From contig JAJFZO010000049.1 of the NCBI GenBank assembly GCA_021397835.1, forward strand, positions 8,313,001 through 8,377,000: DNA of 64,000 nucleotides. Reading direction: 5' to 3'. Position numbers and translations under genes: made by a program. Positions 50,738-62,561 of this stretch are shown here, in pieces; positions within the stretch are counted from its first letter, which is position 1, and each line of letters opens with the position of its first letter. The notes below the pieces were generated by a model. The model did no database searches. It was not told the DNA's origin and was given only the letters and a program-made list of their open reading frames with translations. The stretch is from Moringa oleifera (Eukaryota > Streptophyta > Magnoliopsida > Brassicales > Moringaceae).

Positions 50738-51959
50738 ATGGCGGAGAAGGTTTGTTTCGCAATCTCGTCTCCATTTATTGTTCTGATGATACCCATTTGA
50801 TCTTTTTGGTAGATATCTTCTTTTTTCCAATTTTTTGTGGTTGTTAGAAAGTGTTAATATGTGTTGGCCCTTTCTTTCTTGTTGAATATCTTATCTACCC
50901 ATTCTTCCATGTCAGAACCTGAATCACTTCTTCTATTCTTTCTGTCCGCAAATCTGAGAAAAATATTCATCTTCTTTTTGTTTCCTAATGCTGACATTGG
51001 ATCATTTACTATCATGTACTTCCCTTTACGAGACTGGCTATGGCATCTTTACAGGTGACAGTAATGGTGCTGAAGGTAGACCTTCAGTGCTATAAGTGCT
51101 ACAAGAAGGTCAAGAAAGTGCTCTGTAAATTTCCTCGTGAGTCTCTGCTTTTCTTCTGCTTTCTCTCTGTCTATATATGTTTACATGGATAAGTCGACTG
51201 AGTTGATGTTGTGATGGTGAATTTTTGTGAACAAGAGAAATACGAGATCAGGTGTTCGATGAGAAGGCGAACACTGTGACTATCACTGTGGTGTGCTGCA
51301 GTCCGGAGAAGATCAGAGACAAATTATGCTGCAAAGGAGGTGGATCCATCAAGAGCATTGAGATCAAAGAGCCGCCGAAACCTAAACCACCGGAGAAGCC
51401 CAAAGAGCCCGAAAAGCCTAAGGAACCGGAGAAGCCTAAACAACCTGAGAAGCCTAAAGAGCCTGAGAAACCGAAAGAGAAGCCTAAGGAGCCTGAGAAA
51501 CCCAAAGAGAAACCTAAAGAGCCAGAGAAACCTAAAGAACCAGAGAAGCCGAAAGAGAAGCCTAAGGAACCAGAGAAGCCGAAGGAAAACCCCAAACCAG
51601 AGAAGCCAAAAGAGCCTGAGAAACCCAAAGAGAAGCCACCAGAGCCAAAACCAGGTCCACCCAAGGCACCGGAACCGGTGCCGGTGCCGGTGCCGGCAAT
51701 ACCAGCGTACCCACCACCGCAGCTGTTACCAGTTGGGGTATGTTGTGGACCCTGCTATGAGGGGCGCGGAGGAGGGCCATGCTACGAAGGTTACGGTGGG
51801 CCACCACCGCAGTTCTTTGTTGGGCAACCTCCATGCTACGGGAGGCCAGTGTTCGATAGTTGGGGAGGTGGTGGTGGGTACAACTATAAGGCTTGTCAGG
51901 CTAGCAGATGCGACTATTACTTCAGTGAAGAGAATCCTCAAGGTTGCTCAGTCATGTGA
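50738..51959 (+). CDS. Pi21-like proline/lysine-rich HMA-domain isoprenylated protein
   Basis: There are three exons, 50738-50749 (MAEK), 51055-51136 and 51238-51959, joined by GT-AG introns (phases 0 and 1), for 271 residues. The N-terminal HMA fold (about 1-75) reads VTVMVLKVDLQCYKCYKKVK and keeps a CxxC pair (Cys16, Cys19), but Leu replaces the usual Met of MxCxxC. From about residue 75 to 185 it is a low-complexity array of Lys-Pro-(Glu) units such as EKPKEPEKPKE, then a VPVPVPAIPAYPPP segment. A Gly/Tyr/Cys-rich tail ends YYFSEENPQGCSVM, with CaaX box CSVM. The layout matches rice Pi21-type proteins, where the proline-rich part modulates blast susceptibility; that role is known for the rice gene and is only a possibility here. 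Confidence 0.9.
51380..51660 (+). repeat. In-frame degenerate minisatellite encoding Lys-Pro-Glu units
   Basis: Repeated GAGAAGCCTAAAGAGCC/GAGAAACCCAAAGAGAA variants encode EKPKEP and EKPKEK units in the last exon of the Pi21-like gene. The unit order is irregular, as expected for an array changing by slippage or unequal exchange. Confidence 0.85.
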
Positions 51960-54900
51960 ATCATCTTGAATCAGCTTTTTGTGGCATTTGGGCTCTTTGT
52001 TCCATTATACATATATATTTACATAGAAGTTTCATACGAGAAGGAAGATCAATAAAGGTAGGTCACCGTCCGGTGATGGTGTTAATTTCAGAATTACGAG
52101 ATCTTTGTCAATTACAGTTCTTCTTCAATAAATGTCTCCCCTTAATCTTGTAGTGCGTCTCTTTTCCTTTCCACTCTTCAACTTGGCATTTTAGGCTATT
52201 AATTTATTGTCCATATGTATGTGTTGAAGTTGGTGATGGAAACTTGAGATATATGGCACTCGATCTTTGGGTTTTGGTATCAAATAAAAAAACTCTGAAA
52301 GTGGAGTCTGTTTGGTTATCTAGAATTGAATAAGGTGGGCAACTGACTTATGCTTTGGAATGGAATACCCACCACTAAAATGACAAATTAAGAGGCCTTA
52401 TTATCTTATTAACGTGTTACTATGGTTGGTCTTATACCGGTATAATGAGACAATGACATGTGACCCAATTACACATTTTATTTCTAGAAGGGAAAAAAAA
52501 AATTCACATGCATGCTCTCTTCAAAATGTCTCAACAACAACACAAGAAATTAAAGGGAATCATCTGGAGACACCTATCTCAAGTCACCGACACAGAAGCT
52601 TAAGAAATTAAAAAGTCACTGTTTGACAAAAAATACAGAGAAATTGATGCAAAGTGGACACCAGGATTAATGGTTCCTACATTATCTTTAGACCATATGT
52701 AAATTTATTCCCGGTGGGTGATGTTTTCGTTTTGAAATGTCACGGGATGACATAATTTGTTTTGTAATTGTTTCTTATACAGATCATTAAACAGCTGGCG
52801 CCCTCAAATTAGATAAGTTTGGTTGGAAAAAACTTGTTAATATATAGTAAATATGTTCTCTGGTTGGGTTGATGAAGCAAAGGCAAGTTTCTGGTAGCCT
52901 GAATTTGACCTGCAGGACCCAGGAACAGTGTCGATGCCAAGAGCAAAGGTAGGGGCCATCACGGATTGTGATGCATGATTGATATCAAAGTTTGCGTCTT
53001 TCAATTATGAAATTAGTGACGTTTAGATATTAAGACACGCTAAACGTTGATGATGATTTGGACTTCAGCCCTTGCAAAACGACATGAAATCAATGGATAC
53101 AAAGTGAGAAAATTAATCTAATGAAGGAAGTAGGGATAGAAGTTGATAGAGGAATCATAGAAATATTTTAAAATTAAAAACAGGAGGGTTGTCGGTAGGC
53201 AGAAGTTTCAAATGACAAGCCATCTGCTTGGTATGCTAAGCCATGCGGCAGCCTCACTCAAAGTCCAACACTCCAACTCACTTTGCATGTGATATCACCA
53301 AATCAATAGTCCTACCAGTTATGTTCCCTACTTTTTCTCTCTTTTTGCGATGGCTTACAAATAAAGTCCTTCAATTCTGCGGCATCCTATGCATCATCTT
53401 CTGCATTTGGTTAAAATTCAGCAAGTAAATTAATTACTTTTGTGTACTTATTTTTGCTTTCTCTTCTTACCGTAAGGATTGCGGTGGGTACCAATGGTTT
53501 CATGGGGCCTCGATGGAGTTGTCGATTACTACATGCTTAGAATTAATTTTTTTAAGTATTAAAATATAATTTTTTATTGATATAATTTATATTGATATTT
53601 TTTATAAAAATTATTTTTTAAAATAACCTATTATGATATAAAACGTAAAATAAATTTTAATTATTTATTTTATTAAATTATTATGTTTAAATGTTTTATT
53701 AAAATATCAACAAAAATGACATTGACGTAAAATTTTAATAATTTGTGATTAGCCTTCTTGAGCAAGCAAACTAGTTCTATCAAATGACTGTTACAGACAT
53801 TTGGACTTTATGGCTAGCCCTCACCAATAGATATTAAGCTGCCTCAAATTTTGTTTTTAATTTAAATTAATTTTTAAGTTCAAAATTATATTTTTAATTA
53901 TATATTTAAAAATTATATTAACATTCAAAATTTCATTATCATTATAGAGAATTAGAGGATAAAACGTCATCTGATCATGTCCATTCAACCAGTCTTTTCT
54001 CAAAGACAGATCTTGGGGTAGATCAATGTTAACCTCAGGGGCTATTCCCAGTACCAATAGGTAAAACTGACAGGCGCTAGTCCTCGGTCAGCATAAGTGA
54101 TGGGTTATTTCTTCAGTGTTACTTTGATGGATGGTACAATATATATTGGTATTCTTTTAAGCATACATTAATTAAGGCTTTGGACTTTAAAATACATAAT
54201 TTTTTAATAAAATTTAAAGATAAACATAAGTGAAATTTTTTAAAATTTATATTTTATTTAACTTTTGTTGTGTTACATTTTATACTAAATTCATAATAAT
54301 TTGCTTTAATTTTGTGATTAATTAGTTTGAGAATGCTCTAACATAAATTTTGAAAGTTTCAAAAAATGTCCTCATACTTCCTATAAATAGTCATTTACCT
54401 TATTTCATAACATATCAATAAAAAAAGAAAAAAATGAAGCTCTTTTGTTTTCTCCTCCTCTATGCTTCTTTTATATAATTTTATTTTTATTTTTTATACC
54501 ACATAAAAATAAAATTTATTTTTTATATCATATAAAAATAAAATTTATTTAAACTTTTGAATTTTATATTCTTTTTAATTAAATTTTAACTTTTAAAATT
54601 TTATCTAAATCTAATGACAGCCTTTAAATCAACTGTTAGTATAAGGAAAATTTATCAATCTTCGACCATTTTCTTGGCCTTGTTCAAGTGGATGACATGG
54701 ATCAATGTCATCACTGAATCAAAATACTCTTAAAGCCGCCAAGCTGATCCTTAAAATTTATGTTTATATTTATCTTTATTTTTAAATATATTTATCTTTA
54801 ATCAAAAATAGATTAGTCTTAAAGTAGTTTAATTTTATTCAACTACAATTACTTGTAAATCTACATAATCACACATTAGCGATATAGCATTATCATACAA
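51960..54900. other. Intergenic DNA, partly AT-rich
   Basis: It begins with the 3' UTR of the Pi21-like gene. No other gene is supported; 53540-53720 and 54170-54620 are AT-rich repeat-like stretches. Short frames at 52414 and 53243 lack recognisable motifs. Confidence 0.55.
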
Positions 54901-55499
54901 TAGTACTAAAGAAACCCTAATCGCTTCTTTTTCTTTCATATTTTGGTTTTAATTTTTGATCTTCATAAGCTATTAGAGCATTCAGATTAAGAAAGATTAA
55001 AAGAGAAAGCTAAAACGTGTGGCCACCACCATCATTTGACTTTGCTAGGCTGTCATGGATGTTTGAAGGATTTGAGCATGCCATATAGAAGGATTATTGA
55101 TTTGATGAGAAATCAAGATTATCCTTCATTTCTTTTTTTTTTTTTTAAGTTTTTGTTTGAGCTAAGAAAGGGTTTGTTGGAATCTATTGAAGTTGTTAGG
55201 ATCCACTAAGTAGTTAAAGTACATGAAGATTAGCCACTTTTGTTTAATCTTCATTTGGTGTAGTTTTGATTCGATTAGTAACATGGTTCTTAATATGTAG
55301 TTAAATGGAATTATCAATGCCTTCATTTGTTTTTACAACACCTAAGAGATTACTTATAATAAATCAAACAAAGGTTATACACAAGAAGAGTTACTCTTAA
55401 TGGATGCAATTATTGCAAGCAAAAATATACATTGGAAGCTTTAGCCCAACCAACACTCTTTCTGGTGATGTGATTCCAAGCCACCCTTATCTAACACTA

Positions 55500-56700
55500 T
55501 AGTAGCTAGATTATCATTAAACTCACAGATGCTTGAACTATTTAAGCAGTTCCTTTGATGTTATTTATACTTTCTCTCATATAGGTTTGTCATCCTTTAA
55601 TGTGTCAAAAATGTCTTCTTTATTATGGATCTTAGATTTTGGAGCTTCCAACCATACATCACTTGATTTTTTATCTTTTATTTTCTTATTTCCTACATCA
55701 TCTATATCAATTACGACTACTGATAGTACTTTTATGCCATTAGTAGAAGTTGGTTCTATTATCATACTTTCCTTTTCTCTTCCCAATGTTCATCATATGC
55801 CTAATTTTGCTTTAAAACTTATTTTAGTAAGTCAATTATGTGATTCTAGAAACACTATTACATTTTTTTTTCTACTGCTTCTTATGTGTAGGATTCATAA
55901 TCTTAAAAGTTAATAAGGACAAGTCATAGGCAAAGGGACTTTACATTTTAAGTCAGCTTCAAATACTAGACTTTGTCGCTTCTAGTGTTGATTTATCATT
56001 TAGTTTTTATTTATGATATTTTTGTTATCATCTCATTTAAAATTTTTAGTTTTTACAAAAGTATTAGGAGATTTGAGAACATATAATATTTTAGATTGTT
56101 ATAGTTGCAAACTAGATAAATTTTCTACATTACTTTTTGAAAGAATTATGTTTTTACTTCTACACCATTTGATCTCATTCATTCTGATGTTTGGAAACCT
56201 TTTTATGTAACCACAGAAGCAAGGTCATAATATTATGTTTCATTACTAATGATTGACTAATTATTGTTTGGTTTATCTTACGGGACATTGTTTTAAAAAC
56301 TTTCGACCTTTTATTAAAACTCAACATTTTGTTACATAATTTTTTTTATGTGATTTAGATAGGAAGTATAAACTTAATGATTTTTCTAATTTACTTACTT
56401 TTGATGAAGCTATTCACTAGACTTCTTGCATAGATGCTTCCTAGAAAGATGAATTTACCAAAAGAAAAAATAGGCATTTTATTGAGACTACTTGCTCTTT
56501 TTTTTTTTTTAATCTACTAATGTTTCTAGTGAATTTGAGGGAGAAGTAATTATTATTGTTGTTCATTTGATTAATAAGGATTCTAACCAAAATTCTTCAT
56601 AGCATTCACTTTTAACTTATCAATCAATCTTTCAATCATTAATTGTGGCATATTTATTATTCCAAATTTTCTACTTCATTGTAAACAACAAGTTATGGTT
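55500..56700 (+). pseudogene. Copia protease-integrase relic
   Basis: Plus-strand phrases of a copia polyprotein run in order: SLLWILDFGASNHTSLDFLS (protease, 55625-55680, with the active-site Ser of DSGA changed to Phe); PLVEVGSIIILSFSLPNVHH and LILVSQLCDS (55735-55850); CKLDKFSTL (56108-56135); LIHSDVWKPFYVTTEARS (56170-56230 after a frame change); and AVHLINKD-like VVHLINKDSNQNS (56550-56600). No reverse transcriptase follows. Many stops and frame changes are present. Confidence 0.75.
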
Positions 56701-58900
56701 TAATGCATTGTTTCTAAAATTTTTGAAGACTTTTCTTGACTCATAGGTTTCATCACGTTCTTAATAGGGTTTGTATCAGTTGATACCAACTGATATGATC
56801 CTCACCAATAACTAAGAAAAACTTAATCAATATATGTTTCCAAGATCTCCTGAAAACATATATCTGTATGATAACCGCAACTTGTTGCTTACAATAAAGT
56901 AAGAACCTTTGTACGATAAAAATATCACAATCAACAATAAAAGACTTGATTGATGAGTTCAAGGTAAATGCCATGGAGAATTCAGATTAGTTTAGAAATT
57001 CTTAAAGAAGTAGAGAGAATGAACTCTTACAAAAAGTATGACCTGAAATTTGAAATATGATCTTTTTTCAATAAGCTAGTGTCTTTAAATACAAAAAAAA
57101 GAACCACAAATTTAAGTAGCTAAAATTTTTAATCAACAGGCCTCTCTAATTATGTTGCAAACAATAAGGAAAATAGAGTTCTTCAACTAGAATCCTTAAT
57201 TATATTGCAAATATTAAGAAATTAAAATATTACACATTTAATCGAGTCCTACTTATCCTTTTAGAAAATATAATGAAATAAAATAAAATAAACTACGTTT
57301 AATTCACGTAAGTTGGAGTCTTTCTCTTTAAGAAACTCTTCAAAATTTTTCCATGTGCAAGTTGGAGTTTTTCTTTCCAAGAATTCTTCTTATTTCATAT
57401 TTAAGTTAGAGTTCTTCCCTTTGATGAATTCTTTCACATTATTCCAAAACTTGAATCATGTAATCTAGACTTTACTTCCAAAAATCTTTCAAGAAATCTT
57501 GTAAGACCCATCTTTCAATGCACCATGTTTGAATTAGTCCAATTTTATGAATAAGCTCATTAAGTGCTTTCTTTATTTTTTTGATCTTAGTCTTAATAAT
57601 TATTCCAATTAAAATATGTAATAGATCTTTTGATGATACTTATTTATTCACATCATTGTGTCTTTTCCCGAAATAAATGTCTGAGTCACATGTGTCATTG
57701 CCTTTATTTTTTTATACAAGACATTAGGGTTAACTCCAGCTTGCCTTTGATGTACCCAAGTGCAACCAATTGGTGCGACTATCCTTCAATGCCAAGTACC
57801 AATGCTAGCACTCTCACGTCATCCATAACTACTATATTTTCATAACACCCACAAGTATTGACTTTGTTGGTATGCACCTTACTTTGTACTTTTTTGGCTT
57901 GCGAGTAAGATACTTCTATATCAAATATGACCATATCACGAGTCAAGAGACTGACATGAATGAATAGGATTAAAGGATAATGAATTGATAGAGATACAAG
58001 TTTGGTTCTTAAAAGCCCTAAATTATGTAAGGATAAGCTAAAGTTGGAGAGATTGTTACCATATGGTTGATAAGAATTAAAAGTGAATGGATTGATGGAG
58101 ACAAGAATTCCTCTCAAAAACCTTGAAATTATGGAGGGCTGATTTTTCACAATCTAATGATGATAACAGATATTGTAAAAAAAAATGAAAAAAAAATTAA
58201 TTGAGCAAGCTATGAAACTTGAAGGAAAAGGGATATTTGTACTAAACAAAATTCAACTAAGCCTCTTTTTTAACTTGACTCTTAATGCATTGAAATGAAT
58301 CAATTTTTTTTTATATAATATTTTAATTTAATTAAAATTAAATTATATGTTAATTTTTTTAAATGACACCTATAAAATTAAAAATGTTTGGGGTATCTTT
58401 AGGATTTCAAAGTGATTTATTAAAATTATCCCTAATTGAGTTATTTATGTTTTCTAGTTTTGAATATATATAACTTTACATATTCCTGTAAATCTCCTTT
58501 ACCTCAAACAATTTGTGCAAATATAAAAAACAAAATGAAAATAAAAAAATTGCGAATGATGCCTTTGCTAGATCTTTAAAATTAAATTAAAATTTATATG
58601 TACAAATGATAACGTATTTAATAAAAAAATTTAATTAATATTTATGAAAAAAAATTCAAAAATGAAAAACTTGTTTATGTAGCTTGGTCTGAAGGGAAAA
58701 GTACAAAGAAAAGCAAAGAAATGAACCCATTTTGCACACACAATAGCTGAATCTGAATTCTCCTTATTTAATCACAGGCACGTCCAAGTCCAATGCGTTC
58801 AAGGACAATGCTGTCTTTTACAATTGCTGTTCAAATCAAATCTCTCGTTTTAAGGTTAATAAAAATGAATAGCAGATTGTGTTTAGCTCTGTTAGTATAA
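56700..58900. other. Transposon-like AT-rich DNA without an assignable gene
   Basis: A perfect inverted repeat TATCAGTTG-ATAC-CAACTGATA lies at about 56774-56795; its minus strand reads TTGGTATCAACTG, loosely like a tRNA-Met primer-binding site. Repeated GTTGGAGT(C/T)TTTCTTT-like words occur at 57310-57420. A minus-strand 123-residue frame at 57779-58150 has no recognised family. 58320-58640 is very AT-rich. Confidence 0.4.
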
Positions 58901-59100
58901 ACGAATGCCCCATTCTTTTCAAGAAGCTATAGAGGTTCGGAAATTTTCTGGTATACAAATGGACCGCAGGCCCATTAAAACAACGCAAACTGGGTGATTT
59001 ACATGAGGCCGAAACAGGAACACCAGCGAGTATCTTGTATGGTTTTGTTGATAAGGCATTTGTTGCAGGCTATCAGAGCAAAGCCGAAACAGAGGAAACA

Positions 59101-61215
59101 ATGGCATACCATCTCTGCTCTTCCCCGTCTTCTCTCTTCCATGACCGGCAACCTCTTTGCAAGTCGCTTTGTACTTCATCGAAACTGGGGCCAAAAAGCT
59201 TTCCATTCTCTTTTAAGCTCAATTCCTTCACATTCCAATCCAAAGCTCCTGCCTATATCAGGCATGTTTCAGTACAACACTCAGTTTCCGAGGAAACATC
59301 GCCCTCAAACACTACAGAAGTGTCTAATCCTCACTACCCGGATGGGGATACTGGTTCTTCATACAGAAGCTACGTATGGGTCAACCCAAAAAGCCCTGGA
59401 GCTTCTCAGCTTAGACGAAAATCATATGATTCGAGGTATTCTTCTCTCGTAAAAGTAGCCCAGTCTTTGGATTCATGTACCCCATTGGAGACTGATGTTT
59501 TTGGTGTTTTGAGTGACTTTGGTGACAAAATATTGGAGCAAGACGCTGTTGTCGTACTTAATAGTATGTCAAACCCAGAAACTGCCTTGCTTGCACTTAA
59601 GTACTTTCAACAGAAATTGAAGCCAAGGAAAGAGGTGATTCTTTATAATGTGACTATGAAGGTGTTCAGGAAGTGTAAAGACTTGGATAAAGCAGAGAAA
59701 CTGTTTGATGAAATGCTTGCAAGAGGGGTTAATCCTGATAATATTACCTTTTCAACTATGATAAGCTGTGCAAGGATGTCTTCTTTGCCAAATAAGGCTG
59801 TTGAGTGGTTTGAGAAAATGCCCACCTATGGGTGTGATCCTGATGATGTTACCTACTCAGCTATGATTGATGCCTATGGCCGCGCTGGCAACGTAGACAT
59901 GGCTTTGAGCTTGTATGACCGTGCCAGAGCAGAAAAGTGGCGTATTGATCCAGTCACTTTTTCAACATTGATTAGAATCTATGGCGTATCTGGAAACTTT
60001 GATGGGTGCTTGAATGTTTATGAAGAGATGAAGGCTCTAGGTGCTAAGCCAAATTTAGTTACATATAACACTTTGTTGGATGCCATGGGAAGAGCCAAGA
60101 GGCCTTGGCAGGCTAAGATAATTTACAAAGATCTGATTAGCAATGGGTTTACCCCAAATTGGATAACTTATGCAGCACTCTTAAGGGCTTATGGGAGAGC
60201 CCGGTATGGTGAGGATGCCCTTAATATTTATAAAATAATGAAGGAAAAGGGGATGGAATTGAATGTAATTCTTTACAATACTCTCTTGGCCATGTGTGCT
60301 GATATTGGTTACACTGATGAAGCCGTTGAAATTTTTGAAGATATGAAGAGTTCTGGGACTTGCAAGCCTGACAGTTGGACTTTTTCATCTTTGATTACCA
60401 TCTATTCTTGTAGTGGGAAAGTTTCAGAGGCAGAGGCCATGCTGAATGAGATGTTGGAAGCAGGTTTTGAACCAAATATCTTTGTTTTGACATCAATTAT
60501 TCAATGCTATGGAAAGGCCCAGCGAACAGATGATGTTGTAAGGACACTCAATCGACTATTAGAGCTGGAGATTACTCCAGATGATCGATTCTGTGGTTGC
60601 CTTCTGAATGTGATGACCCAGACACCAAAAGAGGAGCTTGGTAAGCTGGCTGACTGCGTTGAGAAGGCTAATCCGAAGCTTGGTTTTGTGGTAAAGCTTT
60701 TGGTGTCAGAGAACAATGGTGAAGGTGTTTTCAAGAAAGAAGCATCTGGACTCTTTGATACTATCCCTGCTGATGTGAGGAAGGCGTACTGCAATTGCTT
60801 AATTGATCTTTGTGTCAACCTCAATTTGTTGGAGAGAGCTTGTGAGCTGTTGGACCTGGGGCTTACACTCGAGGTTTACAGTGGGATACAGTCTAAGTCT
60901 CCAACCCAGTGGTCCCTACATCTCAAGAGTCTCTCTCTTGGGGCTGCTCTGACTGCATTACATGTTTGGATAAATGACTTGTCTAAAGCACTGGAATCTG
61001 GGGAGGAGCTTCCCCCATTGCTTGGCATCAACACTGGACATGGGAAACACAAATATTCAGACAAAGGCTTAGCGACTGTCTTTGAGTCTCATTTGAAGGA
61101 ACTAAATGCTCCCTTCCACGAAGCACCAGATAAGGTTGGGTGGTTTTTGACTACTAAGGTTGCAGCCAAGTCATGGTTGGAGTCTAGGAGGTCACTTGAA
61201 CTAGTTGCTGCTTAG
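59101..61215 (+). CDS. SVR7: Chloroplast PPR-SMR protein (SVR7/At4g16390-like)
   Basis: This is a single exon of 704 residues; the ATG at 59101 is preferred over an in-frame TTG extension. The N-terminus is Ser/Phe/Lys-rich (MAYHLCSSPSSLFHDRQPLC), like a chloroplast transit peptide. From about residue 178 to 505 there are about nine or ten P-class pentatricopeptide repeats, for example GVNPDNITFSTMISC, GCDPDDVTYSAMIDAYGRAG and GAKPNLVTYNTLLDAMGRA. The C-terminal SMR domain (about 604-690) has LHLKSLSLGAALTALHVWI and the loop NTGHGKHKYSDKG. This architecture and wording match Arabidopsis SVR7, which acts on plastid RNA, including accumulation and translation of ATP synthase and other transcripts. 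Members bind single-stranded RNA through the PPR array; nuclease activity of the SMR part is unproven. A decayed partial copy lies about 2.3 kb downstream. Confidence 0.93.
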   Translation: MAYHLCSSPSSLFHDRQPLCKSLCTSSKLGPKSFPFSFKLNSFTFQSKAPAYIRHVSVQHSVSEETSPSNTTEVSNPHYPDGDTGSSYRSYVWVNPKSPGASQLRRKSYDSRYSSLVKVAQSLDSCTPLETDVFGVLSDFGDKILEQDAVVVLNSMSNPETALLALKYFQQKLKPRKEVILYNVTMKVFRKCKDLDKAEKLFDEMLARGVNPDNITFSTMISCARMSSLPNKAVEWFEKMPTYGCDPDDVTYSAMIDAYGRAGNVDMALSLYDRARAEKWRIDPVTFSTLIRIYGVSGNFDGCLNVYEEMKALGAKPNLVTYNTLLDAMGRAKRPWQAKIIYKDLISNGFTPNWITYAALLRAYGRARYGEDALNIYKIMKEKGMELNVILYNTLLAMCADIGYTDEAVEIFEDMKSSGTCKPDSWTFSSLITIYSCSGKVSEAEAMLNEMLEAGFEPNIFVLTSIIQCYGKAQRTDDVVRTLNRLLELEITPDDRFCGCLLNVMTQTPKEELGKLADCVEKANPKLGFVVKLLVSENNGEGVFKKEASGLFDTIPADVRKAYCNCLIDLCVNLNLLERACELLDLGLTLEVYSGIQSKSPTQWSLHLKSLSLGAALTALHVWINDLSKALESGEELPPLLGINTGHGKHKYSDKGLATVFESHLKELNAPFHEAPDKVGWFLTTKVAAKSWLESRRSLELVAA

Positions 61216-62561
61216 GTCCTGTGCTTATAGAGGTGTATTGTTCTGGTATGGAATGTTCAGCATTGGTATGTTTTCCTTCTCAATCCTCTTTCATTTGTTA
61301 TCAGCATTATTTTGACAGAGGAAAAGTTTTTGTACTTTTAGCAAACCTTGGTTATACTTTGAAATATTACGGAGTTAATGTAATTAGGAGAATTTGTAGT
61401 CTTGTCGAATGATTCCACCTGTACGTACTTTGATCGCTGAATATCTTACTGGGCAGCCCAGTTTTGGTCTTAAGTCCTGCTTGTAAGTAACAGGAAGTGG
61501 AAATCTCTGGGCTAATTGGTGCAGCTTATCTAAAAATCTTCATCCACTTCTTGCTGGGAAGTAAAATTGTGCTTTTGAAACTTGTATAGTAGAACTTATT
61601 TTCAGCATTTTTCTTTTGTTACAATTTTCAACTTAATAAAATTCCACTCAATTCCAGATCCAACTTTAATCTGGTTGCTGTTGATTAAAATAAGCTGATT
61701 TGGGTCCAGTGGGTGGCATTAGTGAGTCTAGTTGTCTTTGTCTCCCCAAAATAAGGTTCTTATATTTTGTTATGAAAACATTTTTTGACATTCTGCGGAA
61801 AGGGTAGGGAATGGTGGCTGGTTTGGTGAGATTTGGAACTTACATCTTTGGCAAGCCAATTTGTAGAACAGTTCCAGAGAAAAGGTCCTACTTTCACTCC
61901 GATGTGGGAACCATTTCAGGATGAATTTTGTAATCGTTTGGCAATTGACAGGTTAGGTACAAAGGCATGCAAGAAAGGCACCAAACTGATTTGATTAATT
62001 GCCAATGCTGCGATAAACAGCTTAATAGAAGTTATGCTTATAAACCGCAAAGAATTCAGTTCAATAATCAATGGCAAGGGAAGAGTTAGGAGAGGTAGGG
62101 TTGACCAAATTTATGAATTATGATTTCCATTATTTCTATCCAATGTAGATGATATTGACAAGCATTTCTATATTTCTTTCAAATGGTATATGAAAAATGA
62201 TGGAAACATGAAATGCAACAAGGTTGACTTATTTGCAGTCCCCAAAAGCCAATAGGAAGTTGACTTTGAGTTTTGAGGGAGAACATTATTCTACATAAGA
62301 AAGCTTAATACAATGAATAATGCACAGAGCTTTGACTTGTTGAATTTATAATATAGTTTTTTCTTTATCATACATAGCTCAAGACCCCACTTCTGATATG
62401 CACGTATAGGGCTCATGTAAGATAGTTATTTCCCTTCTTGAGAAAGCAAAATACTAATCAAGGAACAGTTTGATGGTTTGCATGTCAAATTGTCTCCAAC
62501 TTGAAATCAGCTGAAGCATGACTATAAATTGATGGATCCTAATTGATGTGTTCAACGTACC
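61216..62561. other. Intergenic DNA between PPR-SMR and PADRE genes
   Basis: It begins with the PPR gene's 3' UTR and continues as the upstream region of the PADRE gene. No further gene is recognised; a 63-residue frame at 61221-61412 lies in the 3' UTR and is not called. Confidence 0.6.

Noticed and set aside
51340..51969. 209- and 138-residue frames overlapping the Pi21-like exon
   Set aside because: They are repeat-driven shadows (Arg/Ser/Leu-rich and Gly/Phe-rich) of the KPKEPEKP-encoding minisatellite in other frames.
57779..58150. 123-residue minus-strand frame with peptide QAKKVQSKVHTNKV
   Set aside because: Protein-like in part but I cannot assign it to any family; left as unclassified transposon-like DNA instead of a gene.
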